Shown here one piece after another: positions 8,437 through 8,894 of a DNA stretch of 8,894 nucleotides. Within the stretch, counting starts at the first letter, position 1, and each line of letters starts with the position of its first letter. Location: NCBI GenBank assembly GCA_023299895.1, contig JALZWI010000280.1, forward strand, positions 1-8,894, read 5' to 3'. The stretch is from Arenicella sp. (GTDB lineage: Bacteria > Pseudomonadota > Gammaproteobacteria > Arenicellales > Arenicellaceae). The notes under the pieces were generated by a model. That model was given only the letters and a program-made list of their open reading frames with translations, made no database searches and was not told the DNA's origin. A program made the translations under genes and the position numbers.

Positions 8437-8894
8437 TCAATAGAAGCTGTCCCATTCACCACAATTTGGACAATGCCAATGCATTGCCTTTGTGTCAAAA
8501 CCACACCCAACGCAAGTATACTCAATATTGTTACTTTTTGCTCGACTGAGTAAATCTTTCAACAAATCATTTTCCTGACCCGCTGAAAGGTTTTTATTAC
8601 TAACCGTGTCAAATAAATAACTAGAAACTGGTGAGCTCAAGCCCTCTTCATGAACATGATTAGTAATTCTTGTGATCGCTTCCTCAACCCCAAAAGTTTC
8701 CTCTAAAGCATATCGCCATGCTTTAAAAGCAATAAAATCTTTAGGAATAGACGTTAATTCACCTAAATAATCTCGCAAACCTTTCTGATTGTCCAGTTTT
8801 TGATAACAAACAATCAAATCAGCCACCACAAGCTCTGTCAGCATTTTATTGGACACTGCTAGACTCTGCCATAAATTAATGGCCTGTTGATAAT
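8437..8894 (-). CDS. lapB: lipopolysaccharide assembly protein LapB (YciM), C-terminal part
   Basis: LapB is an inner-membrane-anchored TPR protein that, with FtsH, regulates LpxC turnover and so LPS synthesis. The window holds the last 151 codons or so; the frame is open through the right edge, so the N-terminal membrane anchor and most TPRs are outside. The visible part has TPR-like helices (including AINLWQSLA and VVADLIVCYQKLDNQKGLRDYLGEL). It ends in the diagnostic rubredoxin-type metal domain: CVGCGF, then HWHCPNCGEW, giving four cysteines in two CxxC pairs. It stops five residues after the last motif's Glu-Trp region (WDSFY), about eight residues shorter than the E. coli end. A GTG at 8856 is an internal Val codon, not a start. 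lapB often neighbours lapA and pyrF, but here an unknown gene and dapB follow. Confidence 0.9.
   Translation of the reverse strand, partial: YQQAINLWQSLAVSNKMLTELVVADLIVCYQKLDNQKGLRDYLGELTSIPKDFIAFKAWRYALEETFGVEEAITRITNHVHEEGLSSPVSSYLFDTVSNKNLSAGQENDLLKDLLSRAKSNNIEYTCVGCGFDTKAMHWHCPNCGEWDSFY

Noticed and set aside
8437..8856. lapB fragment read as a complete 139-residue gene from GTG at 8856
   Set aside because: The frame continues upstream to the window edge with TPR-like residues, so this is the end of a longer gene.

Overview
The window looks like a chromosomal core segment of a gammaproteobacterium with moderate to low GC. The order rlmE(-) / yhbY(+) / greA(-) / carB(-) / carA(-) / dapB(-) is the arrangement expected in that class. 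The proteins resemble their Escherichia coli counterparts closely: CarB keeps residue numbering in register with E. coli from the first ATP-grasp site to the allosteric domain. I see no insertion sequence, CRISPR array, tRNA, rRNA, prophage gene or toxin-antitoxin pair. The species cannot be named from this sequence.

Layout, left to right. Positions 1-386 (-) hold the first 128 codons of the 23S rRNA 2'-O-methyltransferase RlmE, cut by the window edge. A 65-bp divergent gap separates it from yhbY (452-748, +), a small KH-like 50S-assembly factor. yhbY converges on greA (846-1325, -), with a stem-loop between them. greA lies 20 nt behind carB (1346-4564, -), and carB overlaps the carA stop (carA 4564-5715, -) by one base, so carA-carB-greA is probably one transcription unit. 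Upstream of carA is a 410-bp gap (5716-6125) containing a strong bidirectional intrinsic terminator, a second hairpin, a promoter-like sequence and a possible 45-codon leader ORF. dapB (6126-6941, -) follows. Then comes a 438-residue protein of unknown function (6988-8304, -) with a receiver-like N-terminus and a winged-helix-like C-terminus. A 132-bp gap with two inverted repeats follows, and finally the C-terminal part of lapB (8437-8894, -), cut by the right edge.

How the genes fit together. CarA and CarB form carbamoyl-phosphate synthetase, which feeds pyrimidine and arginine synthesis. DapB makes tetrahydrodipicolinate for lysine and peptidoglycan. GreA rescues backtracked RNA polymerase, RlmE and YhbY serve 50S ribosome maturation, and LapB controls LPS synthesis in the envelope.

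The most interesting non-standard element is the carA leader: promoter, short ORF with U-rich tracts, intrinsic terminator, then carA. Its parts and order resemble the UTP-sensing transcription attenuators of enterobacterial pyrBI and pyrE. The parts are visible in the sequence, but their function is inference. The second is the unknown receiver-like protein between lapB and dapB, a place where many gammaproteobacteria carry dnaJ.
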